NCBI GenBank assembly: GCA_951799405.1 | Contig: OX637345.1 | Location: forward strand, 11,594,001 to 11,658,000 | Direction of reading: 5' to 3' | Length of the DNA stretch: 64,000 nucleotides | DNA from: Agapetus fuscipes | Lineage: Eukaryota > Arthropoda > Insecta > Trichoptera > Glossosomatidae | Part shown: positions 1 through 10,796 of the stretch, in pieces | Layout: each line of letters opens with the position of its first letter | How positions within the stretch are numbered: the stretch's first letter is position 1 | Made by a program: the position numbers and the translations under genes | Notes under the pieces: model-generated | What the model was told of the DNA's origin: nothing | Database searches by the model: none | What the model saw: only the letters and a program-made list of their open reading frames with translations

Positions 1-53
1 CTCCCAATATAATGTTTTATCCGCGATTTTCAAATCGGTGAATCAGCATATAA

Positions 54-690
54 TAAAAGGAGAGTTTGGGTGAAAAAGGTTATGACTTTGGATGAAACGA
101 AAGAAGTATGCAAGGACCGCAAAAATGGCGGCTGATCTGTAATGTAGGCGGCTAAGACAAAGACTCAATTTTCATTTTTATAGCTATGTTTTGTAGATTT
201 TTTAGTGTTTATTTTTTTAAAACTGGATGTTATTAATTGCTGGAGTCTTTGACTTATAGGTTGGTATGAGGCTGACCATCCATACTGTAAAAGATGTTTC
301 ACTTACCACTGCCAATGTCACCCCTTGTTTCAGGGAAGGTCGGCAAAAATTGCAGCGCTTATGTTCATTTGAGGTTTGGTACACATGCAGCATTTGTAAG
401 CGGGAACTTGCACGTGTGTGTTTATTGGCATGCATTCCTTGACTTATAGGTTGGTATGAGGCTGAACACCCATACTGTAAAAAATGGTTCACTTTGCCAA
501 TGTCACCCCTGTTTCAGGGAATGTCGGCAAGAGTTGCAGGGCTTTTGTTCATTTGAGGTTTGGATTTTATTTGTAAGTACACAATCAGCATTTGTAAGCG
601 CGAACTACACGTGTTCGTTTGTGGGCATACATCTGAGAGCTATGAATGAATATATCCTTGCAACTTAGATTATAGATTATTATAGATTCC
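54..690 (+). mobile_element. RTE-type LINE 3' end with duplicated TAIL
   Basis: 54-153 matches the last codons of the RTE-type ORF at 53,500-53,602 (MTLDET..EVCKD..., then the GCGGCTAA-type end). It is followed by two head-to-tail TAIL units, 250-437 and 438-686, each starting CTTGACTTATAGGTTGGT. The second ends in GCAACTTAGATTATAGATT. Confidence 0.7.
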
Positions 691-1080
691 ATATGAATCT
701 TAAATGTTAAAACATCTTTGCAATGAGATTATAGCACTTATTCAGTTTTACCTCTTAGGTAGTGAAATATTGACATTTGAGGTTCATATTTAATGCATGC
801 CCACAAGGCATCAGTGGTGATGATGATGTGTGCCCACTGCCCATACGTAATATGATGTTTTTGTGCATTTTTGTGCACACACTCAGAGCGCTCTCAGTCA
901 CTTCCTGCCCCAGCCAGTCAAAAACCTGATTCCTGAGTGACTCACACACAGCTCTCTGATTTAATATAATATTATACAATATACATACTTACACAATACG
1001 GGGTTAATATAAGTATACTGTTAAAACAACTGCTGATGATGATGATGATGCTGCCATAGCGCAGGTTTGTGATGGTTGTA

Positions 1081-1637
1081 TCCAGAGTCACAATAAAAGG
1101 AGAGCTTGTATGAACAAGGTTATGACTCTGGATGAAATGAAAGATGTACGTAAGGACAGCAAGAAATGGCGTCGATCTGTAATGTTGGCGGCTAAGGCTA
1201 GGGTTTGTAATTAATTGTTAAATTATAATTTTGGATTTGTAATTATTTGGATATTTATAGTAATTTTTTATTGATAATTATGTGTGACCCCCCCCCCCTC
1301 TTGCTGTAATAATGGATGAGCTTAATAATTAATAATGTTATATTACTTACATAATATTTTGTATATTTTGTAGAAATTGGTATAAATTGGTATTTACAAG
1401 AACGACGTCACTTTTGGTACTCGTACATCATTTACCATCATCCTCAGACCAGACTCCCCTCCCCTTAATGCGAATGACGAAATATATGATCAGCCCCTAT
1501 GTTCATACAAGATTTGAGTTTTTATGTCGTAGGTTCGCATGCGGCATGTGGAAGCGCGAACTTATACGTGTCTGCTTGTGAGAATGCATATAATATGAAT
1601 CCCTTACGTTGAATATATCTGCAACTTAGATTAGATT
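1081..1637 (+). mobile_element. RTE-type LINE 3' end interrupted by a MITE
   Basis: 1081-1210 is another degenerate copy of the RTE ORF end. The TAIL second half resumes at 1498 and ends in the GATTAGATTAG repeat at 1637. Between them, 1288-1497, sits a copy of the GGGGC(C/T)GTCCAT element. Confidence 0.65.
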
Positions 1638-3475
1638 AGTATGGACCTACACGGCTGGTACTGAACATACTGCCCTGCTAAGAAAGAAGGCAGTAACTGG
1701 AAGGCGGTTACTCCCATTATGGTTTGCAAATATTTAAACACACTTGATGCTAGCAAAGGAGCGGGTAGTGATGGCATTCCTTCGTTTTTTGCTATTAGTT
1801 GCGCTAATGAACTATCACTCCCTCTGGCAATGATTTTCAATAAGTCCCTTATTACAGGTATATTTCCTGATGCCTGGAAGAGGGCGCACATAGTTCCAAT
1901 ACACAAATCTGGTCCTAAAACTTCTGCAGAAAACTATCGACCTATATCCATCTTACCCGTATTTGGTAAATTGTTTGAGAAGTTGATCTATGATCAAATA
2001 TATCATTTACTCGTTTCTCAGCTACCCAAATCCCAACATGGTTTCCTCAAAAAAAGATCAGTCGTCTCCAACTTAGCAGTCTTCACAGATTACGTGTTTG
2101 ATGAGATGGAAAAGGGTGGCCAAATTGACGTAATCTACACGGACTACTCAAAGGCCTTTGACAGGGTAAGCCATAGCATATTATTGGATAAACTACAAAC
2201 ACTTGGCGTGCATGGGAATCTGCTGCGGTGGTTTGCATCATACCTGATAAAAAGATCTCAAGCGGTTGTTCTTGGTGGCTGCAAGTCGGACTTCTTTAGT
2301 ATTCCGTCTGGTGTCCCCCAGGGCTCTCACCTCGGACCGCTTCTTTACAATGTATATGTCTATGACATTGAAGAGTGTTTTAATTTTACAAAATGTTTAT
2401 TATATGCTGATGATACTAAAATTTACTTAGGAATTAATAGCATTCAGGACTGCATGAAGCTGCAGGATAATTTGGACAACCTTACACATTATTGTATTAA
2501 AAACAAATTAGATCTTAATGTATCTAAGTGCCATAAGATATCTCTTACCCGCAAGACAAACCCCTTAAAGTTTAATTATCAACTCAAGGGTGAATACCTT
2601 GACACTGTGACTGGGGTGAGGGACCTTGGTGTTTTTATGGATGCTAAATTAATTTTTGATGCCCATATTTCCTCTACCACCGTTAAATCTTACAAAATGC
2701 TGGGATTTATTTTAAGGACCTGTGAGCCCTTCAGGGGTTCTAATGCCGTTAAGATGGCCTATTGCGCGTATGTTCGCAGTAGGCTTGAATTCGCTTCACC
2801 TATTTGGAATCCACAGTACAGTGTTTATAAGGAACAAATAGAAGCTATACAAAAGAAATTCCTAAAGCATCTAAATTACAGGGAACATTTAACTTTTAAT
2901 AATTATCATGATGCTTGCCGTCATCACGGTTTTATGTCCCTAGAAGCCCGTCGAACGCTATTAGATATGGCTTTTCTGTACGATATAGTACACGGCCATA
3001 TTGACTCCACCGTTCTTTGTGAGGGGCTCACTTTGCGTGTACCTACAAGGCGCACTAGGTTAAATTCACTTTTTTATACGGGAGCGCACACTACAAATTA
3101 TGCCAGGAACTCGACTTTAACGAGAGCTATGTTTTGTTATAACTCAAATTTTAATCACCTGGACATTTTTTGTTTGTCCAAAAACGCATTTCTTCAAGGG
3201 GTGCGGATGTACTACTTGAGAAAATGCAAAACTGATTGAATGGCATCCTCTTCCCCTTCCATTGTCCTTTCTATCCTATTTTCCCAAATCTTCTCTGATA
3301 AAAACCTCCGCATTCATATTATTTTTCTTTTGTTCTTTTCGTTTGCTGTTACATTTGCTGTAGACAAGCTTTTATTGTAATTATTTTTATTTAAGAAAAC
3401 TATTATTGGCCTTATATGTATTTATTATAAATCTTTACTTGTTTCATGTGTATGTGCTGTTGTTTTCTGTAATAA

Positions 3476-3514
<39 letters not shown>
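1638..3514 (+). mobile_element. 5'-truncated non-LTR retrotransposon (LINE, jockey/CR1-like) with poly(A) tail
   Basis: A copy with an intact-looking ORF2 3' part (see CDS 1719-3239), a 3' UTR of about 240 bases, AATAAA near 3471 and an uninterrupted A run from about 3478 to 3514. The long pure A tail and open frame suggest a recent insertion. The left edge directly abuts the GATTA-type end of a TAIL repeat near 1637. I could not identify a target-site duplication. The clade is judged from RT motifs only. Confidence 0.85.
1719..3239 (+). CDS. LINE reverse transcriptase, ORF2 C-terminal part (5'-truncated)
   Basis: A 506-codon open frame, open from 1665 after a stop at 1662-1664. Seen in order: GSDGIP, the ENYRPISILP block, the QHGFLKKRS block, [26 protein letters not shown], then YADDTKIY (the catalytic YADD) and the C-terminal region ending KCKTD. 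These are the standard non-LTR reverse-transcriptase blocks in order. The endonuclease part is missing, so this copy cannot be autonomous. The annotated ATG is only the first in frame, not a native start. Confidence 0.85.
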   Translation: MVCKYLNTLDASKGAGSDGIPSFFAISCANELSLPLAMIFNKSLITGIFPDAWKRAHIVPIHKSGPKTSAENYRPISILPVFGKLFEKLIYDQIYHLLVSQLPKSQHGFLKKRSVVSNLAVFTDYVFDEMEKGGQIDVIYTDYSKAFDRVSHSILLDKLQTLGVHGNLLRWFASYLIKRSQAVVLGGCKSDFFSIPSGVPQGSHLGPLLYNVYVYDIEECFNFTKCLLYADDTKIYLGINSIQDCMKLQDNLDNLTHYCIKNKLDLNVSKCHKISLTRKTNPLKFNYQLKGEYLDTVTGVRDLGVFMDAKLIFDAHISSTTVKSYKMLGFILRTCEPFRGSNAVKMAYCAYVRSRLEFASPIWNPQYSVYKEQIEAIQKKFLKHLNYREHLTFNNYHDACRHHGFMSLEARRTLLDMAFLYDIVHGHIDSTVLCEGLTLRVPTRRTRLNSLFYTGAHTTNYARNSTLTRAMFCYNSNFNHLDIFCLSKNAFLQGVRMYYLRKCKTD

Positions 3515-3516
<2 letters not shown>

Positions 3517-3861
3517 GATTTTTTTTAGATATTGAATTATATAATATGTATTTCCATATTTTAAACGACGCTGAATCCAATAAGCTCAGTAAAAAAGCAG
3601 GATCTCCTATGGTTACTGAGATATAAGCACACAGACTAGCAGTAAGTGTACTTAAAATCATAAAATTCCTAAGTTTGAAGTCGATTATCTCAGAACAAAC
3701 ATTTTGCAGATACTGCCTTTTTGGTAAGCAGGGCAGCATAGGTGACAATCGACAGCTGTTGTGATGGTAAGGTCCACAGATTGAAAAAATCGATGACTCT
3801 TGATTTTTTATATTTTTCAAAATATTCTTACAGATGTACACGACTTCAAATTAATTAAGAT

Positions 3862-4012
3862 CAGTGTTTCCCAACCTTTTTTCGCCAATCGCCCAAAAAA
3901 ATTGTCGGCACGCAATTTTCAAAATAATATTTCATCCAAAAAAACTCTTGGCCCGAAGGCGGGTTGGCAAAGGATTCACAAAACTCTAGCCCTCACGTCA
4001 ATTGAACCACTG
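3862..4012. mobile_element. hAT-type MITE (151 bp)
   Basis: Ends CAGTGTTTCCC and (inverted) CAGTGGTTC, flanked by ATTAAGAT on the left (3854-3861) and ATTTAGAT on the right (4013-4020). That is a 7/8 match and fits an 8-bp hAT target duplication. No coding capacity. Confidence 0.65.
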
Positions 4013-4713
4013 ATTTAGATGACAGCTCAAGGAGGGCGTTGTTATGACTTTGCGGCCTTCAAAAACCTACTATCAATGGATATTTTTTTAATATTTTGAA
4101 TTGTTTGTGTATTAACACTGTGAAAATTCATATTGAATATTATTGGACTTGATTTAAATTTTTTGTAAACCTGACGATGATATTTTATCAAAAACGTTTG
4201 TAAATTAAATAATAAATTGATTATAATCGTGAAAATACAAAACAGTTTATATTTACACCTGAAGATGGGAGGTATTGCTTCTCCCGAAACCGGTAGTGTT
4301 TAAAAATAATAAAAGCTCATGTGAATTGTAACAAATAAGTTTTTTATTTTAATCTATACAAAACAGTGTTTTGATTTAAATCTTCAATTAAATAAATAAA
4401 ATAATATTGGATATTTTTTTGTTATTCTTCAACATAATGCTTCTTAAATTTTAGCAATTCTGGTTAACTTCAGATTGAACCATCAAAGTGACGTTTTACA
4501 AGATGGCGACGTTAGTTCGTCGTAGCTCATCATCGCCAATGTAGCATGCAAAAGCTTATTGAGTGCCCTATTGGCTATCACTTAGTTTTTCTTTCTTACT
4601 TAATATATATGTACTTTTCTATTTTGCTTTTGGATGACAAGAGGAAAGGTTTTTTGGCCATTTGGCCACAGGCGGAGATCCAAATTTCTCCATCCACTTC
4701 ACTGCTCCTAAAT

Positions 4714-4887
4714 CGCTATTCTGCTGAATTCCTTACACTTTAGATATCAATCCAAGCCGGAGCCTGCTATCGCTTGTGAAAGAACTCCATATAGATAAAA
4801 AAAAAAAAAAATCACAGTACACCTTATTTTTGGACTCGAATCGCTATCTCGTCGCCTCAAGGTCGTAAAGAATTTAGCAGAATAGCG
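4714..4887. mobile_element. Inverted-repeat MITE, copy 1 (174 bp)
   Basis: Terminal inverted repeats begin CGCTATTCTGCT on both strands (about 23 bp, few mismatches). The interior shares ATCACAGTACACC with the second copy at 12,344-12,510. No ORF. Confidence 0.6.
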
Positions 4888-4971
4888 CTTCAGGAGTTTG
4901 GCTTTGTATTCACACCGGAAAGAACCTCAGATTTGTGACACGATCCAGTAATTGGAAAAATCATTAAACGC

Positions 4972-5348
4972 AACTAAGCTACACATATAGTGTAACTTCT
5001 TGCCTGCGTTATCCGCATGTGGCGATTCGGGACCTATTTATCTTTACGGGTAAGGGGGCCGGCCTCACATCAAACACTTTAGTTGAAGTGGGGGCTTCCC
5101 AGCTCCCTAGGGGACTGGTTCTCATTTCTAGTGAAGGTTGAGTAAACCTTGCCGGTATTTGGGTTTGAAATAAACACCGAAACGGGAAATCATTTCTGAC
5201 ACCCTCGGTGGGGACCGAACCCTTGCTCTCGGCATAGAATGCAAGCACTCTACAACTGAGCTATCGACAGGACTTTTTACGAGCTTGGTCGTCGCTACAC
5301 GGCGCCAATTTTAAGCAAGACCCAGTTGCTGTAAGGCCGGATCAAAAG
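4972..5348 (-). mobile_element. Chimeric SINE: SINE-B body fused to SINE-A
   Basis: Read on the minus strand: the SINE-B segment (GACCAAGCTCGTAAA) runs straight into the tRNA-like SINE-A head (TCGATAGCTCAGTTG). The SINE-A body follows, ending at the AACGCAACTAAGC (plus-strand) terminus. The same junction occurs at about 39,317. Confidence 0.65.
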
Positions 5349-6246
5349 TTGACTTTTAAAATGATTATAATGACAGAACATCCATCTATTGTTTTCTCAG
5401 TTCCCTCTTCCTGATTTTCTCGCGGACTCTAAACTTACGGTATATACAACTTTTATTATATGGAGTGACCTCACAAGGTTGTGGACGACCATCTGCCGAT
5501 ATTCCCTTTTTGAGAAAAGTGCAGGAAAACATCTAATCTACACACTAGCTGTAAAACAAATCTTATAAACAAATGCTTTTCAATTTGTATGATTTTAACT
5601 AAATATGCTTAGAGCATGAACTTTTAAAAAATATTCTGTAAGTAGTGTTATAATTTTGTTAAAGATGTGTATATTTATGTACTTTTTCATGCACTTTATG
5701 TATGGTTTTCTTTTCAGTGTGCTTAGTTATGGTGATTTGTATTCAGAGCATGCATCTCCATTCAAATGATGAACTTTCTTTCGTGTCGGCTTAACGCTAG
5801 TAAAGATCTGTACATATGTGTCATATTTGATTGAACTATTGAAGGGGTTTCACATGTGATTTTATATGTGAGAGTTGAGTTGTGCTGGGAGCATGTACTT
5901 GTAATGCGGCAGCTGTCTCGGTGCCATTGAACTTCACGCAACGATAAAATACAGGGACGTACTGGGAGTATAAATCTTTCACTTAATTGGACTTCCCTCT
6001 CGCTTGATACTCGATGTCTATGGATACTTTAATGGTGTACGTTACGTTGGTATCTGGGTACAGAAAGTAAATCAAGAACACACACGTGTAGGTTTCCTCT
6101 AAGATATGCTGTAGCAGTAGTAATGTATGAAAATTTAAACAGCTAATGTATGTAAACTATGCGATTCTTGTAACGGTAACTCTGTCGCCTTTCTACTAGG
6201 GGTTGGAAGAGAAAACGCAGTTGTTTCCATTTATTATCCTGGCACA
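5349..6246. other. Non-coding, no recognised element
   Basis: AT-rich sequence with no convincing gene, RNA or repeat that I can identify. Confidence 0.4.
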
Positions 6247-6530
6247 CGCACCAAGCTGCACATATAGTGTAACTTCTTATCGCGTTGTTTCCGAAGGGGT
6301 CGCATGTGGCGTGTAAAACCTATTTTATTTTCACAGGTAAGGGGACTGGTCTTACGCCAGCCACTTCACTTGAAGTGGGGTTTCCTAGCTCTCTCCAGCG
6401 GAGGGTGGTACTTACTTTGATTTCGAGTCCAAAATTCGCTAAATTATTTCTGAAATCCTTCAAGGTAATCGAACCCTAGACTTCTGGTATGGAACGCAGC
6501 AATTCTATCAACTGTGTTATCGACCTGGCA
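6247..6530 (-). repeat. SINE-A copy
   Basis: AGCTGCACATATAGTGTAAC at the left through a degenerate tRNA-like head at the right (GTTATCGACCTGG). Same layout as the better-preserved plus-strand copies at 14,624 and 42,938. Confidence 0.6.
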
Positions 6531-7035
6531 TATCACCAATGTTATGCATTCAGTCTAGATATCCCATTCTTTCACAATATCATCAATTTTATGAAGCCAT
6601 GCTTTTCTCAGTCTTCCGTTTCTTCTCTTTCCTTTAATACAACATATATTCAACAAATATTCAACAATTATTCACATACTTTTATGTACCTCAATAAACG
6701 AATTAATTTTATTTATTTTCGTAAGTTATAATGTTGTTTCTAGTTCATACCTGTCTCACATGATTCCTATCAGACGGGATGAGTCATTGTTGTCATCTCT
6801 TTCCATCCCGTTACATTTGTCGCATGTGCGAGGGAGACAGCGTGTGTCTGATACATGCATCTCACATGTGTTGACCTCTTCGTACACAATATTCATATTT
6901 TTTTCATACACAATGTTTTCGAACCCCGATTATCCGTGTGTGAGCCTGGATAATCGAAATCTAATCTAAGTTGCAAAAAAATGATAGCATTCGAGATTTA
7001 CGCATTTTAACTAATAAGGCCGATGAGAGACCACC

Positions 7036-7200
7036 GCAAACGCAACTAGCTCCACATTTAGTGCAACTTTTTAACGTCCCCAAAAGGTTGGCGAGTGGAA
7101 CTCATTTATTTTCACAGGTAAGGTGCCGAATCCTTACGCCTACCACTCGAATTGGCTTTCGTGTTCCCGGGGGAGAAGGTTTTCATTTATTCTGAAGGCT
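7036..7200 (-). repeat. SINE-A fragment
   Basis: Carries the ACGCAACTAGCTCCACAT end and the GGTAAGGTGCC body; the tRNA-like head is missing. Confidence 0.5.
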
Positions 7201-7207
7201 TCCACGA

Positions 7208-7335
7208 CAAATCGGTCACAGACACCCGTCCACATACACATCGGTCACGGACAATTCGGTCACACGACAGTTCGTCCTCACGACTTTTCGGTCAACGACA
7301 TTTCGGTCACATACATTATACGGTCCACAGACGGC
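7208..7335. repeat. Short tandem array around the motif TTCGGTCAC
   Basis: At least six degenerate units of about 15-20 bases (ATCGGTCACAGACA, ATTCGGTCACACGAC, TTTCGGTCAACGACA and similar). Overlapping long frames here are by-products of the repeat. Confidence 0.6.
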
Positions 7336-7423
7336 TGCATCATACAAAACTAGATTTAAGTAAAACTTAGGAATTACTAAGGTATTTTGGAGAGAAACAC
7401 CGAAACGGTGTTCATTGACTGAT

Positions 7424-7915
7424 AGGTTGTATGAGGCTGTCACCCGTGCTGTAAAAAAATGGTTCACTTTTGCCAATGCCACCCCCAGTATCAGGGAAAC
7501 GTGGCAGAAGTTGCAAAAGGTTGTATGAGGCTGTCACCCGTGCTGTAAAAAAATGGTTCACTTTTGCCAATGCCACCCCCAGTATCAGGGAAACGTGGCA
7601 GAAGTTGCAAAAGGTTGTATGAGGCTGTCCCCCGTGCTGTAAAAAATGGTTCACTTTTGCCAATGCTACCCCAGCATCAGGGAAAGGCGGCAGAAGTTGC
7701 AATAGGTTGTATGAGGCTGTCCCCCGTGCTGTAAAAAATAGTTCACTTTTGCCAATGCCACCCCAGTATCAGGGAAAGGCGGCAGAAGTTGCAAGGTTTA
7801 TGTTAATGAGAGGCTTTGTTTATTTGTATGCATACATGTGCCTGTCTGTGGGCGTGCATTTAATATGAGCCTTAAATGTTAACATATCTTTGCAGCTTAG
7901 ATTATAGATTATATT
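7424..7915 (+). repeat. TAIL element with 4 tandem 92-94-bp units
   Basis: Units begin AGGTTGTATGAGGCTGT at 7424, 7518, 7612 and 7704 (spacing 94, 94, 92). The remainder of the TAIL follows and ends GCAGCTTAGATTATAGATT at about 7910. Confidence 0.8.
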
Positions 7916-8194
7916 GAACGGAAAATCATTTACCACCTCTCGTTGGGATTTGAGCACTCTACCAATCTATCGACAGGACTTAATAGTAAAAGGACCGATT
8001 TAAAATAAAATGTAATTTATGAAATACTAGCTGTACCCTGCCACCACCCCTTGTAATGGCTCGTCTGGTTACTTTTATTATATCATGCCGCCATTCTGTT
8101 CGGGGTGGCCAGTATGTCTGTTGAAGTGTCTCCATTGTGTCTTTGCACCATTCTTTTAGTCTAAGGATTTTCACTTGTGATAAGTTGGAATCTA

Positions 8195-8620
8195 AATCTA
8201 ATCTAATCTAAGCTGCAAAGATATATATCATTTAAGATTTATACTAAATGCATTCCCACAAGCAGATATGTATAATTTCGCGCTAACACATGCCGCATGT
8301 GGACCTACAATATAAAAACCCAATCTCAAATGAACATAGGCCTTGCAACTCTTGCCGTCCTTCCCTGAAACAGGGGTGACATTGGCAAAGTGAACCAATT
8401 TTTATATTATGGGTGGTCAGCCGCATAACAACCTATAAGTCAAGGAACATACATGACAAATAACATTTTTTGAATCAAAGAATAAAAATAACAATATATA
8501 CATGGACATAAAAAACTAAATCATAAAACCAATTTCACTTTAACAAACCCTAGCCGCCAACATCACAGATCAACCGCCATTTCTTTCTATCCTTGCATAC
8601 TTCTTTCTGGAAATAGTTTG
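8195..8620 (-). mobile_element. RTE-type LINE 3' end including TAIL
   Basis: From the left: (TCTAA)n, TAIL in reverse, then the reverse complement of the RTE ORF end (CTAGCCGCCAACATCACAGA). Matches 53,540-53,940 inverted. Confidence 0.75.
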
Positions 8621-8860
8621 ATTATACTTCTTTTGGAAATAGTTTGATTATATTTCTACTCTCGTTTCCTTCATTGCTCCAGTTTTGTTGTTGTACAGAA
8701 GACTAAGTGGTGGTCTGTAGACAATAAGTCGTGCAAGTATCATCGCGATCGGTTTGATAGTTTAGGAGTCTATACAGGACAAACATGCCTCTACAATCAA
8801 TACAATACATACATCCGTTCGATTTTATATATTAGAAAAAGAGATTTCAGTGAGCACTTT

Positions 8861-9153
8861 GGGGCCGTCCATAAATTACGTCATCGATTTTGGCCGATTT
8901 TCGACCCCCCCCCCCCCCCCTTACAATCATCCTATAGTCATTATCTAATGACCCCCCCTCCCCCTCTAGCTGTAATAATGGATGAGCTTAATAATTAATA
9001 ATGTTATATTACTTACATAATATATTGTATATTTTGTAGAAATTGGTATTTACAAGAACGACGTCACTTTTAGTACTCGTACATCATTTGCCATCATCCG
9101 CAGACCAGACTCCCCCCCCCTTAATGCGAATGACGTAATATATGGACAGCCCC
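8861..9153. mobile_element. MITE with GGGGC(C/T)GTCCATA terminal inverted repeats (293 bp)
   Basis: Left end GGGGCCGTCCATAAATTACG; the right end inverted is GGGGCTGTCCATATATTACG, so ~24-bp TIRs. The interior has C-runs and GTTATATTACTTACATAA. Other copies: 1288-1497, 9167-9327 and 59247-59441. Confidence 0.7.
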
Positions 9154-9166
9154 TTTGTTTACTTAC

Positions 9167-9327
9167 ATATATTACTTACATTACTTACATAATATTTTGT
9201 ATATTTTGTAGAAATTGGTATTTACAAGAACGACGTCACTTTTAGTACTCGTACATCATTTGCCATCATCCGCAGACCAGACTCCCCCCCCCCCTTAATG
9301 CGAATGACGTAATATATGGACAGCCCC
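9167..9327. mobile_element. Partial MITE copy in tandem with 8861-9153
   Basis: Repeats the right-hand ~160 bases of the preceding element, ending in the same GGACAGCCCC terminus. Confidence 0.65.
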
Positions 9328-9344
9328 TTTGTAGAACACAGGTA

Positions 9345-9620
9345 ACTCTGATTTGAGTGTTGGTTTAGTTTCTGAATGGCGGCGAGTATTGCAATGGTTT
9401 ATTCACCTTCTAGTACGGCGATTATGTAATGTTGCAAAATGCAGCCGCCGCCGCCGCTAATATTGTGAACGTAACTGCCGGCACAGAAGTGAGAGAAAAC
9501 CTGCTTGTACCGACCGGCTGGCAGGGGCGAACACCGAGCTTACACTGCAGTCAGGCTTTACTGCAGAAAATAATATTATTCAATTATCAAAATTTAGGAT
9601 TTCAACGTTCCTATGTATGA
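9345..9620. other. GC-rich segment, function unknown
   Basis: Contains a GCC trinucleotide run (GCAGCCGCCGCCGCCGC) and is much more GC-rich than its surroundings. It could be a 5' UTR exon or promoter part of HR39 (2.4 kb upstream), or a decayed element. No ORF I recognise. Confidence 0.3.
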
Positions 9621-9754
9621 TGAATACACCGAATATTTCCATTCAATGCCGATATTTCTGGAATCTCGCTTTTTTATATTTTAGCTTTCACGATTTCTTC
9701 TTTTTTTTCTTCATATTTATATTTGGACGTACTTTTTTATTTTCATTCTTTGAC

Positions 9755-10312
9755 ATTTAAGTTACACTTTGCCAGTGTCACTTCGGTTTCAGGGAAAGGC
9801 GGACAGAGTTCCAAGGTTCATTTGAGATTTGTGATTTTTTTTTTTTACATAGTCATACGTGTCTACTAGGGGCATGCAATAAATATGAATCCTAAATGTA
9901 AACGTAACGTTGCGACTTAGATTATACATTATAATTAAAGGTTGCTAGGGACTCTAGTAACATAGATCTGCGACGTCAGCCCGCCGAGAAAAAATCCAAT
10001 TCCGAAGTCAACTGCATTATTTTATTTCGTTATCTGAATTTTAATCTCAAGGTTAACGCTTAAATAATATTTATTGGAACCACTCAAACTGTTAAATAAT
10101 GATTCACTTTACGAACGTCACCCCTCTTTTAGGAAAGGTCGGCAAAAGTTGCACGGCTTATGTTAATTTGAGGTTTGGATTTTAATTTGTAAGTACCTAC
10201 ACATGCAGCATTTGTGTGTGTGAACTTACACGTGTCTATTTGTGGGCATGCATTTGATATGAATTCTTTATGTTATTTTATCTTTGTAACTTAGATTATA
10301 TTATAGATGAAT
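9755..10312 (+). repeat. Two degenerate TAIL copies separated by a GGTTGCTAGGG repeat
   Basis: TAIL pieces at 9755-9935 and 10085-10312, both ending TTAGATTATA. The spacer starts GGTTGCTAGGGACTC and contains CGCCGAGAAAAAA; similar spacers occur at about 28,730 and 44,622. Confidence 0.55.
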
Positions 10313-10539
10313 AAGATATGCCTCCTGGAAGAATCCTCTGGTATGGAACCACCTGCCTCATCAAGTGAGAGAGATAGAGGACCATGAAAAGTACAGAAAT
10401 GCACTAAAGACAAGCGAATTTCTGGCATTATTTGCACAAGCGCCCTTAGATTATAGGTTATTTTTGTTATAGATTATATCTGAATTCTAATCTCAAGACT
10501 GTCGATTAAACTACATTGTTTGGGATAAGATGTATATTA

Positions 10540-10785
10540 CGAGATTTTTTTTTCTACACAATTGCGAGTGTAGAGCAATTTCTCTGTTGTTGCGCGGAGT
10601 GACCGTCCCTGGTGCGGCACGAAGCTATGCGGCGTGTTGCAGTGGCGAGCAAGTATGAGGCCGGTGAAAGGAAAACCATTGCGCCCGTTATGTTGCGGAC
10701 ATCTCGCGGGTTACGACATTCCGCTTCTCTCTACCAAAACAGCGGCGCTCCACACGCGGGCCCTAATCCCTATTAAAAAAAAATA
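10540..10785. other. GC-rich segment adjoining a SINE, unidentified
   Basis: About 240 bases of GC-rich sequence (for example GGTGCGGCACGAAGC) ending at an A-rich run where SINE-B begins. Not recognised. Confidence 0.3.
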
Positions 10786-10796
10786 AAAAAAATAGG

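Noticed and set aside
7208..7335. CRISPR-like array of TTCGGTCAC repeats
   Set aside because: Units are short and degenerate with no regular spacers, and the genome is eukaryotic; a simple minisatellite.
7216..7702. Minus-strand frames with repeated FLQHGG/KVNHFF peptides
   Set aside because: Readings of tandem TAIL units.
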